64,000 bases of DNA from Pachyseris speciosa (GCA_016490735.1 JAEMWC010000556.1:375001-439000); one strand, 5' to 3'; counted from the first letter of the stretch, positions 24,808 through 36,089 are shown. Notes: generated from the sequence alone by a model not told the origin. Numbers and translations: made by a program.

Positions 24808-27773
24808 TTAACTGGATCCTTCCCCTTGCTGCTCAGGTTGCTGTGATGTTAGCATCATGAAAATTACAACAGGCACAATGTACATCCACTGTAGAGAAAA
24901 CAAAGGCCATTTAATAGGCAAGCACAAAATAACTTTTAAACTGAAAACAAAAAGAATACAAATGAAAAACAAAAAATTGAAAGAGGTGATTTCTTCTACA
25001 CTCTTGCACACATAATTACTCATTAAAAAGGACCCAAGTTCTCTCAACAGCTTTCCTGTTTACTACTAACTTGGATGCCCTACCACTGAGCTACAGGAGA
25101 CTCGTGGGAGCTGGGCAATTAAACTAATGTCCTGCATACTCAGAATACTGGTAGATGGTGTAAGTAAGTTTTATTATCAGCAATGAGGCTGAAGTGAGAT
25201 GGGAAAATTATGTTTAGTGTGCTAAATGAATAGGAGATGACTAAATTAATTATTGTACACCAACAGACACATACTTGGAAAAAAGAAATTCTAGTTCTCC
25301 CAATAGGATCGAGTCAAATTTACATGACCCTCTGATTGCTACAGACAGTGTAGTCTAGATGGTCTACCACTGAGCTACAGGTCAGACTTGTATGAACTGG
25401 GTCATTAACGTACTACAGGTAAGCTCATGTGGTATATTTGCAATGTGAGTCAAGTGAGATGGTTTTAATTTAGACCTGGGTATTCTTCACAAACTCAACA
25501 ATTGACCACACTGTGCCACAACTCAGGGACAATATTAACATCTAGTTTGACCAGTCTTTACAGTCAAAACGCCTGAAGCGTTCCACCTAAAAAATGATTA
25601 ATGCGTTCATTAATGCAGAGCCGCTTCGATTCTTGGTTTCAAATTTTGAAAAGTCAACTGAACATTGTAATCATCCAATGGTAGCATCCATTCGAATATC
25701 AAATGTTGATTGGACTAATGACAAAGCGTATCCAAATACGGAGACTTTGCACATCATGCAAGGGTAAAATGGCAGCCAGATAATATATGTGTTGGGAGGT
25801 CTATAATGGTAATGGTAATGGTAATGGTAATGGATTTATATACCGCACATATCACATAGTTTCATGGCGGTTTACAATTCTTCTCTAGGGTGAGATCGGA
25901 CGTCAGCCTGTAATAATATCAACCAGGTAAAACTCTTTCCGTTCCCATGAGAGTGGAGATAATAAATCTCTATAATCAAGGTTACTACATGTATACAAGG
26001 GAAATTTCCCGAGATCTAAAGGACAGTGCGGAATATACTGGACCATTTCAGACGTTAAGTTATGGAATCAATATTCGATATTCGAATGGACGTTATGGTT
26101 GGATGATTACAATGTTCAGTTGACTTTTCGAAATTTGAAGTCAAGAATTGAAGCAGCTCTGGATTAATGCTTCAGGCATTTTGACTGTAATAAATTAAAA
26201 CAAACTATTTTACAATAAACCCTTTAAATCATAAAATCAACATGAATACTCTCCTATATTGTCCCCCCTTTATTTCATATGGTTTAAGTTAGTCCATTAA
26301 ACATCAAGTTCAGTCATATTTGGTGGTCACTTGTTTACCCCCCATAACATTTATGTTAACCAAATAATAGTGATACTGTGAGGAGAAGCCTGATCCTGGT
26401 AACTATTAGAGGTTTAAAGGTTAAACCTACTCACATATTTGGCCAGGAATGATCTGTTGTCCTGATTCTGCCCTGCAGCCTTGTCTCGCTTCTCCTTCTC
26501 CAGTCTTTGAATGTATGTTTGTGTGTCAGGCCTGCAAGAGAAGGACAAACATGGTTTGCAATTCAGTGCATTGTGACGACTTACATTTGAGTCTACACAC
26601 CATAGGTACATTGAGTGGATGGGAAGGGGATTAATTAGGCAATGTAATTATTTCATTATGAGGGACTTTAACTCAGTAATTTCAAATACAACTCACAGCT
26701 GTCCAGTTCCTTGGAGCACAACCGCAACTGATGTATTGAACTCTGAAGGCAGTGATGCTGAATCCTAGAGACCAAAAAATGAAAATGAAAATTACTAATT
26801 TTTGTGATAGAGTGAGAAGCTTTGCTACACTGGCATTCTGCAGTATACAGATGACAGAGTCAGTTAGGGAATGACTTTAGAAGAGACAGACAGACACATA
26901 CAGTAGACGGAAAAATACCCAATTTAATGACTTTGAATGACATCCTCCATCAGGAACTATCAGTCCAACACCATATAAGTGACCTGATAAAATCAGTGCA
27001 AACAAAACAAATCAAAAAAGAATTGAGGGAAGTCCCTGAGATTCTACTGCATCCCTTAAACTAATTACACACAAGCCGTGTAGAGTACTACAGTAGGAGA
27101 AGAGCCTAGTCTTCCTAGGGGGAGGGAAAACAAATACCTGTACAGCCGTATATAATCATGTATATATTTAGCTGTGTCTTTATCAGATACCAAGACACTC
27201 ATTAAACATTAATTTCTTTTTATTTCATTCATGAATTATTAATGACCTTTTTCAAGTATGTAAATTAATAGATTTTCTCTTCTTTTGTTCTCGAAGATAT
27301 TAGTCTTTCAGGCTACTCTGAAATTCGAGGTGAAATAAAGTTCATGTTATGTTATGTTTATGTTATGTATGTATAATACAAAAGAATATGTGTCACATGC
27401 ATATTGCATTATAATACAGCCTGCATCTACCTTGTGCTTCCTTGAATTACACATACACTGCAACCATTGCTAACACACTGTTGGGCCTTTCTTGTGCAGC
27501 CAAATGTAATCACTCATTATCAAAAGTGGTTTGAAATTGTCACATTATTGGCAGTAGTAAGTACACCATGGAAGTACAGTAGTAAAACTTTATTTTGACA
27601 ATTTTCATTTGGAAAATTCCTTCCTACATGAATGTCCTTTAAATTGAATTCACAGTCATTAATAATGCAATAAAAAAAATATATTCCAATTTCCCCCAGC
27701 TCGCACCATTTCAGTGCCACCTACCCTTTCCTCACCTACATGTACATGTAATAATAATAATAATAATAATAAT

Positions 27774-27804
<31 letters not shown>

Positions 27805-30800
27805 TTTTATTTATATGGTGCAAATTCAATTATATAATTTTCAAATGCGCCTCACATATATGAAATCAAATCAACTCTAACTAAATCAAATCAAATGTTG
27901 GTTTTTGTGGAGAGTAAAACCGGAGTACCAGTAGAAAACCTCTTGGAGCAGAGTAGAGAACCAACAAACTCAGCCCGCTTATGACGCCGAGTCCGGGAAT
28001 CGAACCCGGGCCACATTGGTGGAAGGCGAGCGCTCTCACCACTGCGCCAACCCTGCTCCCCAACTTAGTCTAAAGATGCAGTTGTAATCTGTACTCTCAA
28101 TTTTTGTAATTTGCGTTATTTTTCCCTCTGTGTTTTTAACACCCTTTTGACCCTTCCCGAATCAATTAGCCTTGCTATGTACCTTCAGGTGGGTACTTTT
28201 TATCTGTCAAATGCTGTTGTTGTTGAACTTGTTGTTGCAAATAAAATTTAAGTTGTACATGCATCTCTGATAGAACTGCCTCTCAATCATGTGCTCCTAG
28301 TACCCTCTTCAACACTCAGTAGTTTGTTACACACAAAGGGCAACAATGATGATTAGTAACAATAGAGCAGAAAGAAGACCATGTGCATAGTGAATTACCT
28401 GCGCTATCTAGTGATAATGTTACAGTCTCTGTAAGCTTCGACGTAAATAGTGCGCACTGAAAGAATAATTATGAATATGTTTCAAAAATAAAATATAAAA
28501 ATTTTAATAATACAGCAACTCCAGGTATCTTAGACTCATCTCAAACTCAAATACCAACTCTCTTCAGGAACTAAGTAAATTATTGACTTTGAAATCATGG
28601 TATATTATAGATAATTATAATTGCAATAAAAATTAATTGCCATAAAGTATAAGAAGCACTTACAGCTTTTACAAAAGTGGTAACACTGGTATCCACACTG
28701 ACACTGTTTTCTGCAGTCTTTGGATGTAACCGTATTCTGTAGTAACCATTTTTTGATGCTAAATCCTATTAATTAAAAGCAGATTTATCAAATAACTACA
28801 ATACCTGTACCAACAAAAAAAATTAATAATAATAATAATAATAATAATACAGGGCAATGTTTAGCACACAAAAAACAAGCCTTTACATAGGAAATCAGCA
28901 ATATTTGAGCAAAATAAAAATAAAACACTCAAAACGTCATTTAGCATGTAGGGATATCCCAAACCGTTCAATTATAATATAACTATTGCCTTCAGGCAGC
29001 CTTGTTCCCAGGTTCTCTCCAGCGGAAAAAGGAGAGACACTGAGAACGAGGTTGGCCTTCAGGTTATTACCTTCAGATTATCTACATCATCTAGTGAAAG
29101 TGGTTCTCTTTGTGAAAATGTTGCAGTAGAACTCTTAAGACTTTTAACATAGATCGTTCCCCTAAAAAAGAATAATGTAATAATAAGAAGTTATATTCAT
29201 TTGGTTACAGCTTTGAAGTTAAAGGAATATACATGCATTATTATTTGATAGGTGGTATTTTAATGCTTAGCTGATTATCAGTGCACAGGAAGTCCAAGCC
29301 ATTACAACAGCTACTAAAATTTTAGAAGGAAAAGAGCGTGTGATCTGCTTTTAAATCACCACTGCCCCAAGTTTAAAAAAAGTCCTACACTATAGTCAAA
29401 AGAGCCATTTTAAAAAATGGGTTTCTTGTTCTAAATGATACAAAACTTCTACTATCTCCCATGAGGTTACTCACATATCTTGTCATTTCCCCCTCATGGC
29501 AAATATTGTGTTTACTATAAGACTGAAGATCCCTCTGAGTGATCAAAGCAAACACTTTAATTTCTAGAACTGCATTTGGTGCACTTCTTGTAAAATTCAT
29601 GTATGCAACATACATACAAACAAAATCTAATATTGCATATTTCATATGTGGTGTACAAGCATTAATGCTCATATTATCCCTTGTAAGGATTTGCAAGCTG
29701 CAAGCAATCATAAAATGCCTTTGGCTCAGAAAAGACACTACAACACAAAATCTATGTATTGCAAGTATCTCTGTTAAAATCTTGGCCTAAATGCAGAAAA
29801 AAATCCTGTTAATTATGTGTTTGTATAATCATTTATAGGAAATACATATACTGTATGATAAACCTACAGTTAAGTACCTTGGTTTAAAAACTGCATCTGC
29901 TCCTGAAGAAGAACAGCACAAAAAATTCTAAATTGAAAATCATCTTACAAAAGCACTGTTACCATAAAAGCTCTATTCAGCCCTTGTCTCTATTAAGCCC
30001 CCCTCTCTAATAAGCCCCCCGTTTGGAAGTAGGCTTTTGTAATAAGCTCCCCTCTCTCTAATAAGCCCCCTCCCCCTTTGGGACATGAAATTTTGTAGTT
30101 AATTCTCCATATTTCCTCTTGCATAGTCACCTTGATGTGGCCCAATTGGTTTGTTTTTAAGCAAATGTACACTCAAACACGTAATACTGTTGGCTGCTCT
30201 TTATTAGATAATAAGATTTCACTGTAGTTGTTTCAGTTTTGTACCAAACCTGTTGTAAGATGAAAACAGGGTGTTTAAGATTTAAATAAGCCCCCTTTCT
30301 CTATAAAGCCACCCCTCTCTAATAAGCCCCCTGTTAATGAGACCTGAAATTAAATATGCCCCCGGGGGACTTACATGTAACTGTTCCTTGTAAAATGTTT
30401 CATTTGCAGCTCTCAGTGCATTGGTTGTTGTCAGATATTAACTTGGTTTAAAAAGTACAAAGACAAAAAGTTTCAAAAGTTGTAGGGGTGGTAAATCAAG
30501 TCTTGTATAGGAGGGGGCATGATAATGATATTATGCCTTCAGTGTGCAGATCTTTCCAAGATCTTTTAGTTGTGCGAATTTCATGCAAATTGACTGAATA
30601 TAGAGCATGTAATTGCACTTTGTGCCATATGGCACTATCGGGGCTTAATGGGGGGGGGGGATCAGGCATACCCATGGGGTTTGACATAAAATTGCCTCCC
30701 CTGGGTTGGGAATTTGGCAAGTCTGTGTTGCCCCAGGGTCAGGAAGATTGTCAACATTGGGTTGATGGGGACAGTAGAAGTACCACACACGACATAAGAC

Positions 30801-31790
30801 CTATCTTCAAACCTGGCATTTTGGCACGTTCTTATAGATCAGTGGGTGTTCATAGGATTTTGAAAAGGTGAGTGATGAGTTATTTACCATATTTCTCCGA
30901 TCTTTTACGGTGTAACAACTTTTCTTCTTTGCACTGTCAGCCAATAGATCACTTTTTTGCCTTCTGGCATTAAGTAAAGAAGCAGTTGCCATTATGCTCC
31001 TTACATCTCATGGGTTGAGTGTGAGCAGTGTCTTGAATGGTACCATACCCAGTGCATCAATTCACCCACAACTGAATTCTGGCGGTGCCTCCTCTGTATC
31101 ATAGAAGATGCCATTTGAAAGTAAAATGATTTCATTTCCCTTCATCATTGCACAAGTTGCCATTAATATCAAAGTCTCTTACATTTGACAATATTAATAA
31201 TTATGATTTTTTTTAATTAAGTTGTTTTGATATTTAACAGAATTTCCCTAGGGTGGGGGAGTTTGTATGGAAATTTTTGCCCCAGGGTGAAAATCTTGAC
31301 CAAAATTTGAAGGAGAAATGTCAAACCCCATGGTATGCCCGATCCCCCCCCCCCCCCCCCCGGGGGAAACCACTGATAGGTGCATAAAGGAAAAATGTGA
31401 TTAAAATTTGTTTTGGTTGAAATATTTAAAAAGGTTAACATCTTGTTTACTCTCACTGTGACAACTAAACAACAAAATGTGTTCATAATGGAAAACATAA
31501 CCTTACCTTCAGTTAAGCAGTGCTCTAAGGTGAAAACTAACTCATCTCCACGAGGCTCCAGACTGCAAACCTTCGAAGCCAATTTCAAGTCAGATCAATA
31601 ATCAGCTTATTTTTCGGCGCTAACGAGCATTTGTCTTGGGGAAAATCATTGAATTGCCTTGTCTAAGCAATAAAACGAAAACTAAAAACTTTAACAACTG
31701 AAATTTCAGACAAAGTCTCACCTTCTCCAGCAAAATAAGAAGAAATATAGAAAGAAAAGAGAGGACAAAATTAATTGCTCCGTCCGCCAT
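24808..31790 (-). CDS. EMC10: ER membrane protein complex subunit 10 (EMC10), complete, ten exons
   Basis: Subunit of the ER membrane complex, which inserts tail-anchored and multipass proteins. Exons in order: 31722-31790, 31507-31570, 29878-29902, 29071-29161, 28664-28765, 28399-28456, 26919-26983, 26697-26764, 26435-26531, 24808-24888; total 720 nt, 239 residues, phases closing throughout. Residues 1-23 form a signal peptide (MADGAINFVLSFLSIFLLIL). Family landmarks are FKPRGTIYV (spanning microexon 3 and exon 4), NGYYRIRLHP, GGCHSKS, EFNTSV, YIQRLEKEKRDKA, the SFLAKY motif and a C-terminal membrane segment WMYIVPVVIFMML followed by a short polar tail. The exon 2 acceptor (CGAAG then GTTTGC) and the exon 7 donor (TGG then GTATTT) were chosen by phase and are the least certain splice sites. 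Introns hold a SINE and several MITEs. It shares a short divergent promoter with the SRFBP1-like gene. Confidence 0.93.
25063..25470. repeat. Two copies of a tRNA-arm-like repeat, EMC10 intron 9
   Basis: The words TACCACTGAGCTACAGG, TGGGTCATTAA / TGGGCAATTAA and (A)AGTGAGATGG occur in the same order at about 25081-25205 and again at 25361-25463. The first word is the reverse complement of a tRNA D-arm-like GCTCAGTGGTA, so this may be a SINE fragment in two tandem copies. Confidence 0.5.
25561..26187. mobile_element. Tc1/mariner-like MITE with long inverted repeats and TA duplication
   Basis: The ends are CAGTCAAAACGCCTGAAGC and the reverse complement of CAGTCAAAATGCCTGAAGC, flanked by TA on both sides (25559-25560 and 26188-26189). 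The arms stay alignable for about 125-150 bp, sharing AAAAGTCAACTGAACATTGT and ATCCATTCGAATATC. The centre holds a (TAATGG)n-type microsatellite and a short SINE-like piece with TTTATATACCGCAC. No transposase remains. Confidence 0.78.
25804..25834 (+). repeat. Microsatellite (TAATGG)n
   Basis: About five copies of TAATGG inside the MITE at 25561-26187, followed by GATTTATATACCGCACATAT, a typical tail of cnidarian SINE/LINE copies. Confidence 0.85.
27749..27804 (+). repeat. Microsatellite (AAT)n at the tail of a SINE
   Basis: A run of AAT/ATA triplets with small interruptions that forms the 3' tail (on the minus strand) of the SINE at 27805-28063. Confidence 0.85.
27805..28063 (-). mobile_element. 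tRNA-derived SINE
   Basis: Read on the minus strand, the head (from 28063) carries an RNA polymerase III A box, TGGCGCAGTGGTG, and a perfect B box, GGTTCGATTCC, about 40 bp apart, followed by a tRNA-unrelated body with GTTGGTTCTCTACTCTGCTC and an (ATT)n tail. It lies in EMC10 intron 6, same strand as the gene. This is a SINE, not a functional tRNA gene: no acceptor stem pairing closes the head. Confidence 0.85.
29002..29056. repeat. Short degenerate copy of the AACCTCGTTCCCAG MITE
   Basis: CCTTGTTCCCAGGTTCTCTCC and the inverted GGAGAGACACTGAGAACGAGG enclose only a few bases, a minimal hairpin version of the family at 10038-10308. It lies in EMC10 intron 4, 15 bp from exon 4. Confidence 0.7.
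29968..30365 (+). repeat. Dispersed repeat with TCTAATAAGCCCCC motifs, copy 1
   Basis: Contains repeated (C)TCTCTAATAAGCCCCC, then CGTTTGGAAGTAGG and GGGACATGAAATTTTGTA. The same order of words occurs at 49828-49995. The right part again has CTCTCTAATAAGCCCCC. Non-coding; in EMC10 intron 2. Confidence 0.75.
30640..31385. repeat. Inverted pair of GGGGGATC(A/G)GGCATACC repeats
   Basis: A plus-strand copy starts around 30648 (G run, ATCAGGCATACCCATGGGG, TTTGACAT) and a minus-strand copy is at about 31244-31370 (C run; reverse strand ATCGGGCATACCATGGGG, TTTGACAT). They could be two elements or the two arms of one foldback element of about 750 bp inside EMC10 intron 2. Confidence 0.55.
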
Positions 31791-31973
31791 CTTGAAAGTC
31801 AATGTAACTCGCAAGGACGATGGTATGGTAAATTTTATGAGATAGACTGGACACGAGTTAACAACATGGCGGATGAAGCGAGCTTACTGGGTTTGTATAA
31901 CGTTTTGCAAATGTTTCAAGTTTTTTGAGTTAGCCTAAGGTTCTACTATATTCCATCTTATGAAGTCTTAATT
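31791..31973. promoter_or_regulatory. Bidirectional promoter between EMC10 and the SRFBP1-like gene
   Basis: The two start codons, on opposite strands, are only 183 bp apart, so one compact divergent promoter must serve both. YY1-like words occur in both orientations: CAAGATGGCGGAC overlaps the EMC10 start on the minus strand and AACATGGCGGATG lies at 31863-31875 on the plus strand. The second contains an ATG (31866) that opens a short upstream frame ending TGA at about 31928, before the main start at 31974. No TATA box is evident, as usual for housekeeping promoters. Confidence 0.7.
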
Positions 31974-33110
31974 ATGCCAGTGGGGCCGAGATCGAGGGAA
32001 ATAAGTAGCTTGAAACGCGAGCTAAAACGTGCGAAGTTGTTCGAGATACAGCGGCTTGTCCGAAGAATCAAGCAGCTAGCCAACAAGAAAGGGACTGAAG
32101 CTCAAATTAATAAGAACCAAAGGAAAGTAGAAAGGTTTGAAAAGGAGCTGGACTTTTTAAAAGACGTTAACGTGAATGAAATTGTGAGCAGTATTGCCAA
32201 AAATGGGAGTGAAGATGGCCATCAAAATGTGATAGGCGACGACCATGGCGAAGATTCACATGAGGACACAGATCTCCAGAAGAGAGCTTTAGATAGAATA
32301 ATAAACTCAACGAAACTGCAGAATTTCTTACAAAGAACAGAGGCCAGCAATAAGGATCTTGTTGGCCGTGAAAATAATGATGGTGAAAAACGAATGAAAG
32401 TTGCAAAGCAAAACGTAAAAACAAAAGCACTTGATAATTCTGGTACTGTTAAGCTGCGACTAAAGAGAAAAGCCGAAGGTAGTGATTCTTATTTGGAGGT
32501 GACAAGGATTAAAGGAAAACAAAATTCTGCAGACCTAAAATTAACACCCACAACAACAGTGAGTGGGGAACCAGAAATGCAAATAGGTTACAATTATGAC
32601 AGTAGCAGTGATGAAGAGCAGTCAAAGCTTAGAGAAGAAAAATGTGTGACAAATGAAAACATTGCATCTGAGTTATTGCTTGATGAAAGTGCTGAAGATG
32701 ATGGTTTCTTAGCCAGCTCAGACATGAGCGGAAGCGACTTTGGAGGAGACGATGATGATATGTCTTCCCTGGAACTGAAGCCAAAAGGCTTAGAGTCTTG
32801 TTTTGTCCAAAGCATGTCTGGTATGGATACGGGGAAAGGTACAAAGGATAGAAACAAGCAGGTTAAAGGAAGAGGAAAGCCTTCAGATAAAAAAGGAAAG
32901 AAAAACCGCAAGGGACAGCGTGCAAGACAGAAGATGTGGCAAAAGGTGCATGGAAAGAGTGCAAAACATTTGCAGAAAAACAAAACAGGAATAAATGCAA
33001 AAGGAAACAAGGAGTCAAGGAAACAGAATATAAGTAACATCAAAACTCAGCAACAGTTTCTCAAACAGAAGTCTGCTGAAGAACCTTTGCATCCATCTGG
33101 GAAGCCATGA
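31974..33110 (+). CDS. SRFBP1: SRFBP1/BUD22-family nucleolar protein, C-terminus frameshifted
   Basis: 378 residues as it stands. The N-terminal coiled-coil stretch (KRELKRAKLFEIQRLVRRIK, KKGTEAQINKNQRKVERFEK) matches the BUD22 domain of SRF-binding protein 1 (p49/STRAP). BUD22 proteins act in small ribosomal subunit biogenesis; animal SRFBP1 also binds serum response factor. The middle is acidic (SSSDEEQSK, GGDDDDMSS) and the C-terminal third very basic (KGRGKPSDKKGKKNRKGQR). The frame ends EPLHPSGKP. Vertebrate SRFBP1 ends LHPSWEAxxxRK...KKITFDD, and the plus-1 frame here reads on with WEAMKKKRSQE to a C-terminal KRIKFDD and a stop at 33184. This implies one missing base around 33095-33100. 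It is single-exon and divergent from EMC10. Family assignment is firm; whether the break is real is open. Confidence 0.88.
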   Translation: MPVGPRSREISSLKRELKRAKLFEIQRLVRRIKQLANKKGTEAQINKNQRKVERFEKELDFLKDVNVNEIVSSIAKNGSEDGHQNVIGDDHGEDSHEDTDLQKRALDRIINSTKLQNFLQRTEASNKDLVGRENNDGEKRMKVAKQNVKTKALDNSGTVKLRLKRKAEGSDSYLEVTRIKGKQNSADLKLTPTTTVSGEPEMQIGYNYDSSSDEEQSKLREEKCVTNENIASELLLDESAEDDGFLASSDMSGSDFGGDDDDMSSLELKPKGLESCFVQSMSGMDTGKGTKDRNKQVKGRGKPSDKKGKKNRKGQRARQKMWQKVHGKSAKHLQKNKTGINAKGNKESRKQNISNIKTQQQFLKQKSAEEPLHPSGKP

Positions 33111-33184
33111 AAAAGAAGAGGTCACAAGAAACGTTGAAGGTTGAGTTCACAGGAAAGAGAATCAAATTTGATGATTCAGAATAA
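33111..33184 (+). pseudogene. Out-of-frame conserved C-terminus of the SRFBP1-like gene
   Basis: Read in the frame shifted from the main frame, the 25 or so codons up to the TAA at 33182-33184 encode the family's C-terminal signature, ending GKRIKFDDSE. AATAAA overlaps the stop (33180-33185). Conservation of this tail suggests that the break before it is very recent, polymorphic, or a sequencing error. Confidence 0.75.
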
Positions 33185-34111
33185 AACATCTTGTTGCATC
33201 TTTTTATTATCTACCAGCTTTAAACTTCAAAGAGTTTTGGTTACTGCTCTCAATCAATATAGTGTAATACCAATGAATTATGAGCAAAGGGATTGCACAT
33301 GTGGAAAATCAGAATTGAAAAAGTGTTCTTGAAACAATTTCTATTAATACAGCATACAGGGGTAGTAACTTACTTGTTGTATATACAAGTAGCAGTTGTT
33401 TCCTTTCCAAGCCAAATTAATAAATAAATAAAAATAAAGCAAGGGAAGCAAATGAGAAGAGAAAAAAATATTAAGCAGTGGGGTGGTAAGGGACATCTTG
33501 TTACATGTCTTGCCTTTATGCATGTCCCTGCCCTCGGAGTAGGAACCAACTACTGTATGGGCAAACAACATGCAAATGTGACATTTTGATCCCATTTCAC
33601 TGTTGCATTGTGATGATCAATGGCTGTTATCATAGTAGCCATTCAGCATAATATTTGTGAAATTTCATCTTACATGTTGTTGAAAGATGCAGTAATAACA
33701 CTTGGTCTTAGAACAACAGTTACACACACAATTCTTTATGTTCAGTTTTCATTATAAAGCCATCAACTGCATTTTACTAGTTGCACATCAGTTGTTGAGG
33801 TCAGTATTGTCTATAAATTGCAGTGAAGTGCAGAATACTTGTGAGAATGAGAAATGGATAGAGGGATCATGTGGATGTGTTGTGGTTCAATTTTTAGTTT
33901 CCTTTTTTTTTTTTTACTTATTATCATATATTACCATACACACTTATATGTAAACAACAACAACAACTTTAATGGGGGAAAACACAATTACTGGTGATCC
34001 AGTAGTTTACATTGTGGCCCTTAAAATACAGAAAATTAATTAAAAATTTGATACTGAATTCACATTTTTAAAAAGTTCTAGTGATCAAGAAATGATCTAA
34101 ATTAAAATTAT
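33185..34111. other. Downstream of the SRFBP1-like gene, no gene
   Basis: AT-rich sequence with poly-T (33902-33917) and AATAAA-rich stretches; it probably holds the 3' UTR. I see no coding signal. Confidence 0.5.
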
Positions 34112-34385
34112 GAGCAAGGGTGTCTTTTACCAAGAATCTTTTAAGAACAAAAGAAAACACAGAAAATAAAACTTGAACCAAGGTTAAAATTGAACTACAA
34201 CAGATGTACTTCAGTTATTGAAGGTCTGTGTACATCTGAGCAAGGGTGTCTTTTACCAAGAATCTTTTAAGGACGAAAGAAAACAAAAATTGGAACAAAA
34301 GAAAACACAGAAAATAAAACTTGAACCAAGGTTAAAATTGAACTACAACAGATGTACTTCAGTTATTGAAGGTCTGTGTACATCT
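34112..34385 (+). repeat. Tandem duplication, two units of 126 and 148 bp
   Basis: Unit 1 (34112-34237) and unit 2 (34238-34385) both start GAGCAAGGGTGTCTTTTACC and end GGTCTGTGTACATCT. Unit 2 carries an extra ~22 bp from an internal duplication of the AAAGAAAAC region. The near identity indicates a recent event. Confidence 0.9.
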
Positions 34386-34409
34386 TTTAAGTTGTTTTCA
34401 TTTTTATCG

Positions 34410-34596
34410 GGAAAAAGCCTCATTTGCATATACCCTCAACACACTAATTTGCATATGTGGCTACAAAACTAGTTTCATCTAAGTTGGCCGCCATAAACAA
34501 TCATGGCGATCAACTGACAAGGTCTTTAGATGAAACTAGTTGTGTAGTTGCATATGCAAATTAGTGTGTTGAATGTATAAGCAAATGAGACTTTCC
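34410..34596. mobile_element. Foldback MITE, ~75-bp arms
   Basis: Inverted arms share CTCATTTGC(A/T)TATAC, AACACACTAATTTGCATATG and ACTAGTTTCATCTAA. The loop is only about 40 bp and holds GGCCGCCATAAACAATCATGG. The transcribed element would form a long hairpin. Confidence 0.85.
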
Positions 34597-34954
34597 TGAT
34601 TAAAATGATGCTAAGTAATACTTTCTTAGTTTCAATGAACACAATTTTGCAACAATATAATTTATTTATGTTATTAATTTTATCCTAAAAAGTCAAGCCT
34701 ATTAGGAACATCCTACCAGTGGACTGAGTTAAATACCATGCACTTTGACTTCACTGTTAACATAGGAGACCTTGGACTCTGAGCCAAGAAAATTGGTTTG
34801 TAACCTTTTAACTGGAAAATTCCGTTTTAAAATAAAATAATGATTTGCAAACTTAAGGTTACAGTGTATCTGTATACTGTACCAAAGCTACAGAAAGAAG
34901 CTACAGGAAGAAGAAAAATATAAGGTACATTTAAACTTTTTACTGAGGGCCTCG

Positions 34955-35412
34955 GTTCCTCGGGGGAGGGGGGTACTTGGGCCAATTTCTGCTTGGTATG
35001 TGTCGCTGGCCTCTCAGAGCCCCTACCCCATTATAGTCTATTCTGTGGCCAATATAGACCCCATCTTGGTCACTTTTGCGCAAATGTAATTTTCATGATC
35101 CCAACTTTGTCACTTTCTGTTTATGCATCTATCTTACAAAGCCTTTTAACTTGGTCATCCTAAAATGAATTGACACATTTGTTAAAGTGAATGTAGAACA
35201 CTTTACTTTTCACCTACAGTGCAAATATTCTGGTACATATATTTACCCCAAATATTACCCCCCAAATCCCAAAAATGGGCAACCCCATTATAGTAACTAT
35301 TGAAAATGCAACCCCATTATAGTCAATCCAGTCATGAAAATGCGACCCCATCCAGCGGCACCCATTAGCCTATTACTAGGAATTACCCCCTGCCCCCCAC
35401 CCCCACCCCGGG
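34955..35412. repeat. Interspersed repeat (GGGGGGTACTTGGGCCAATTT family)
   Basis: Starts in CTCGGGGGAGGGGGGTACTTG and ends CCCCACCCCGGG. It includes several CCCCATTATAGT words and GCTTGGTATGTGTCGCTGGC. It resembles in architecture the repeat at 11944-12362 (G-rich end with GGTACT, C-rich end, internal repeated 12-16-mers) but differs in sequence. I recognise it as a common anthozoan non-coding repeat. Confidence 0.7.
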
Positions 35413-36089
35413 CTCGGTTTGCCTCATACTAGCCACGGCCCTGCAAACCCTCGCAGAGAACTTCCATACAAACCCACGCCTTTAAAACATTAGATTAAAG
35501 TGACTGATGACGGATTCACGTTCACTTTAAAGTGTATATGACAAAATTTTTCATTAGCTTGCTCGAAAGAGCTTTCAAAATGATGAAGAACGGCGTTTAT
35601 TTTATTGTTATAGCACTCTTGGTTGCCGAGTTATTCATGATTTGATTTATGCAAATTAGAGGACTTGTGACATCACAAGGTGGACAAAATAAAGTAAAAT
35701 CACAAAATATGGAATATCTGTGCAAATACTAAGTCTACAGGGTTGAAAGTTTGTAGGGTTGATGTGCTGCCAGAAGTACACATTATGATAGTGGTTATGA
35801 TGTCACCATAACAACATACTTGTTACCAGACCGGGTAGCAAAACCAGGAACCGCGGATGGCCGGGCTGAGCCCTACCACTTTTTCCTTGGATTGATTTTT
35901 TAGGGCTCCAAATGACATGGATAATGTATGAATTTTACCACTTGAATTTGGTCCGATGTTTTAGCCCTACCCTAAAATGGTCTCCGTGGTCCCTGAAACA
36001 AAGTGCGCCCTCTTGACGTCATCTTAAAATTCTAACTTCAGTTGACAGGAAAGTCACTCGACACAAATTGAGTGCTAAAGTGTGACGTC

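Noticed and set aside
27960..28063. Functional tRNA gene
   Set aside because: The A and B boxes are intact, but the acceptor and anticodon stems do not pair and the sequence continues into a SINE body with an (ATT)n tail.
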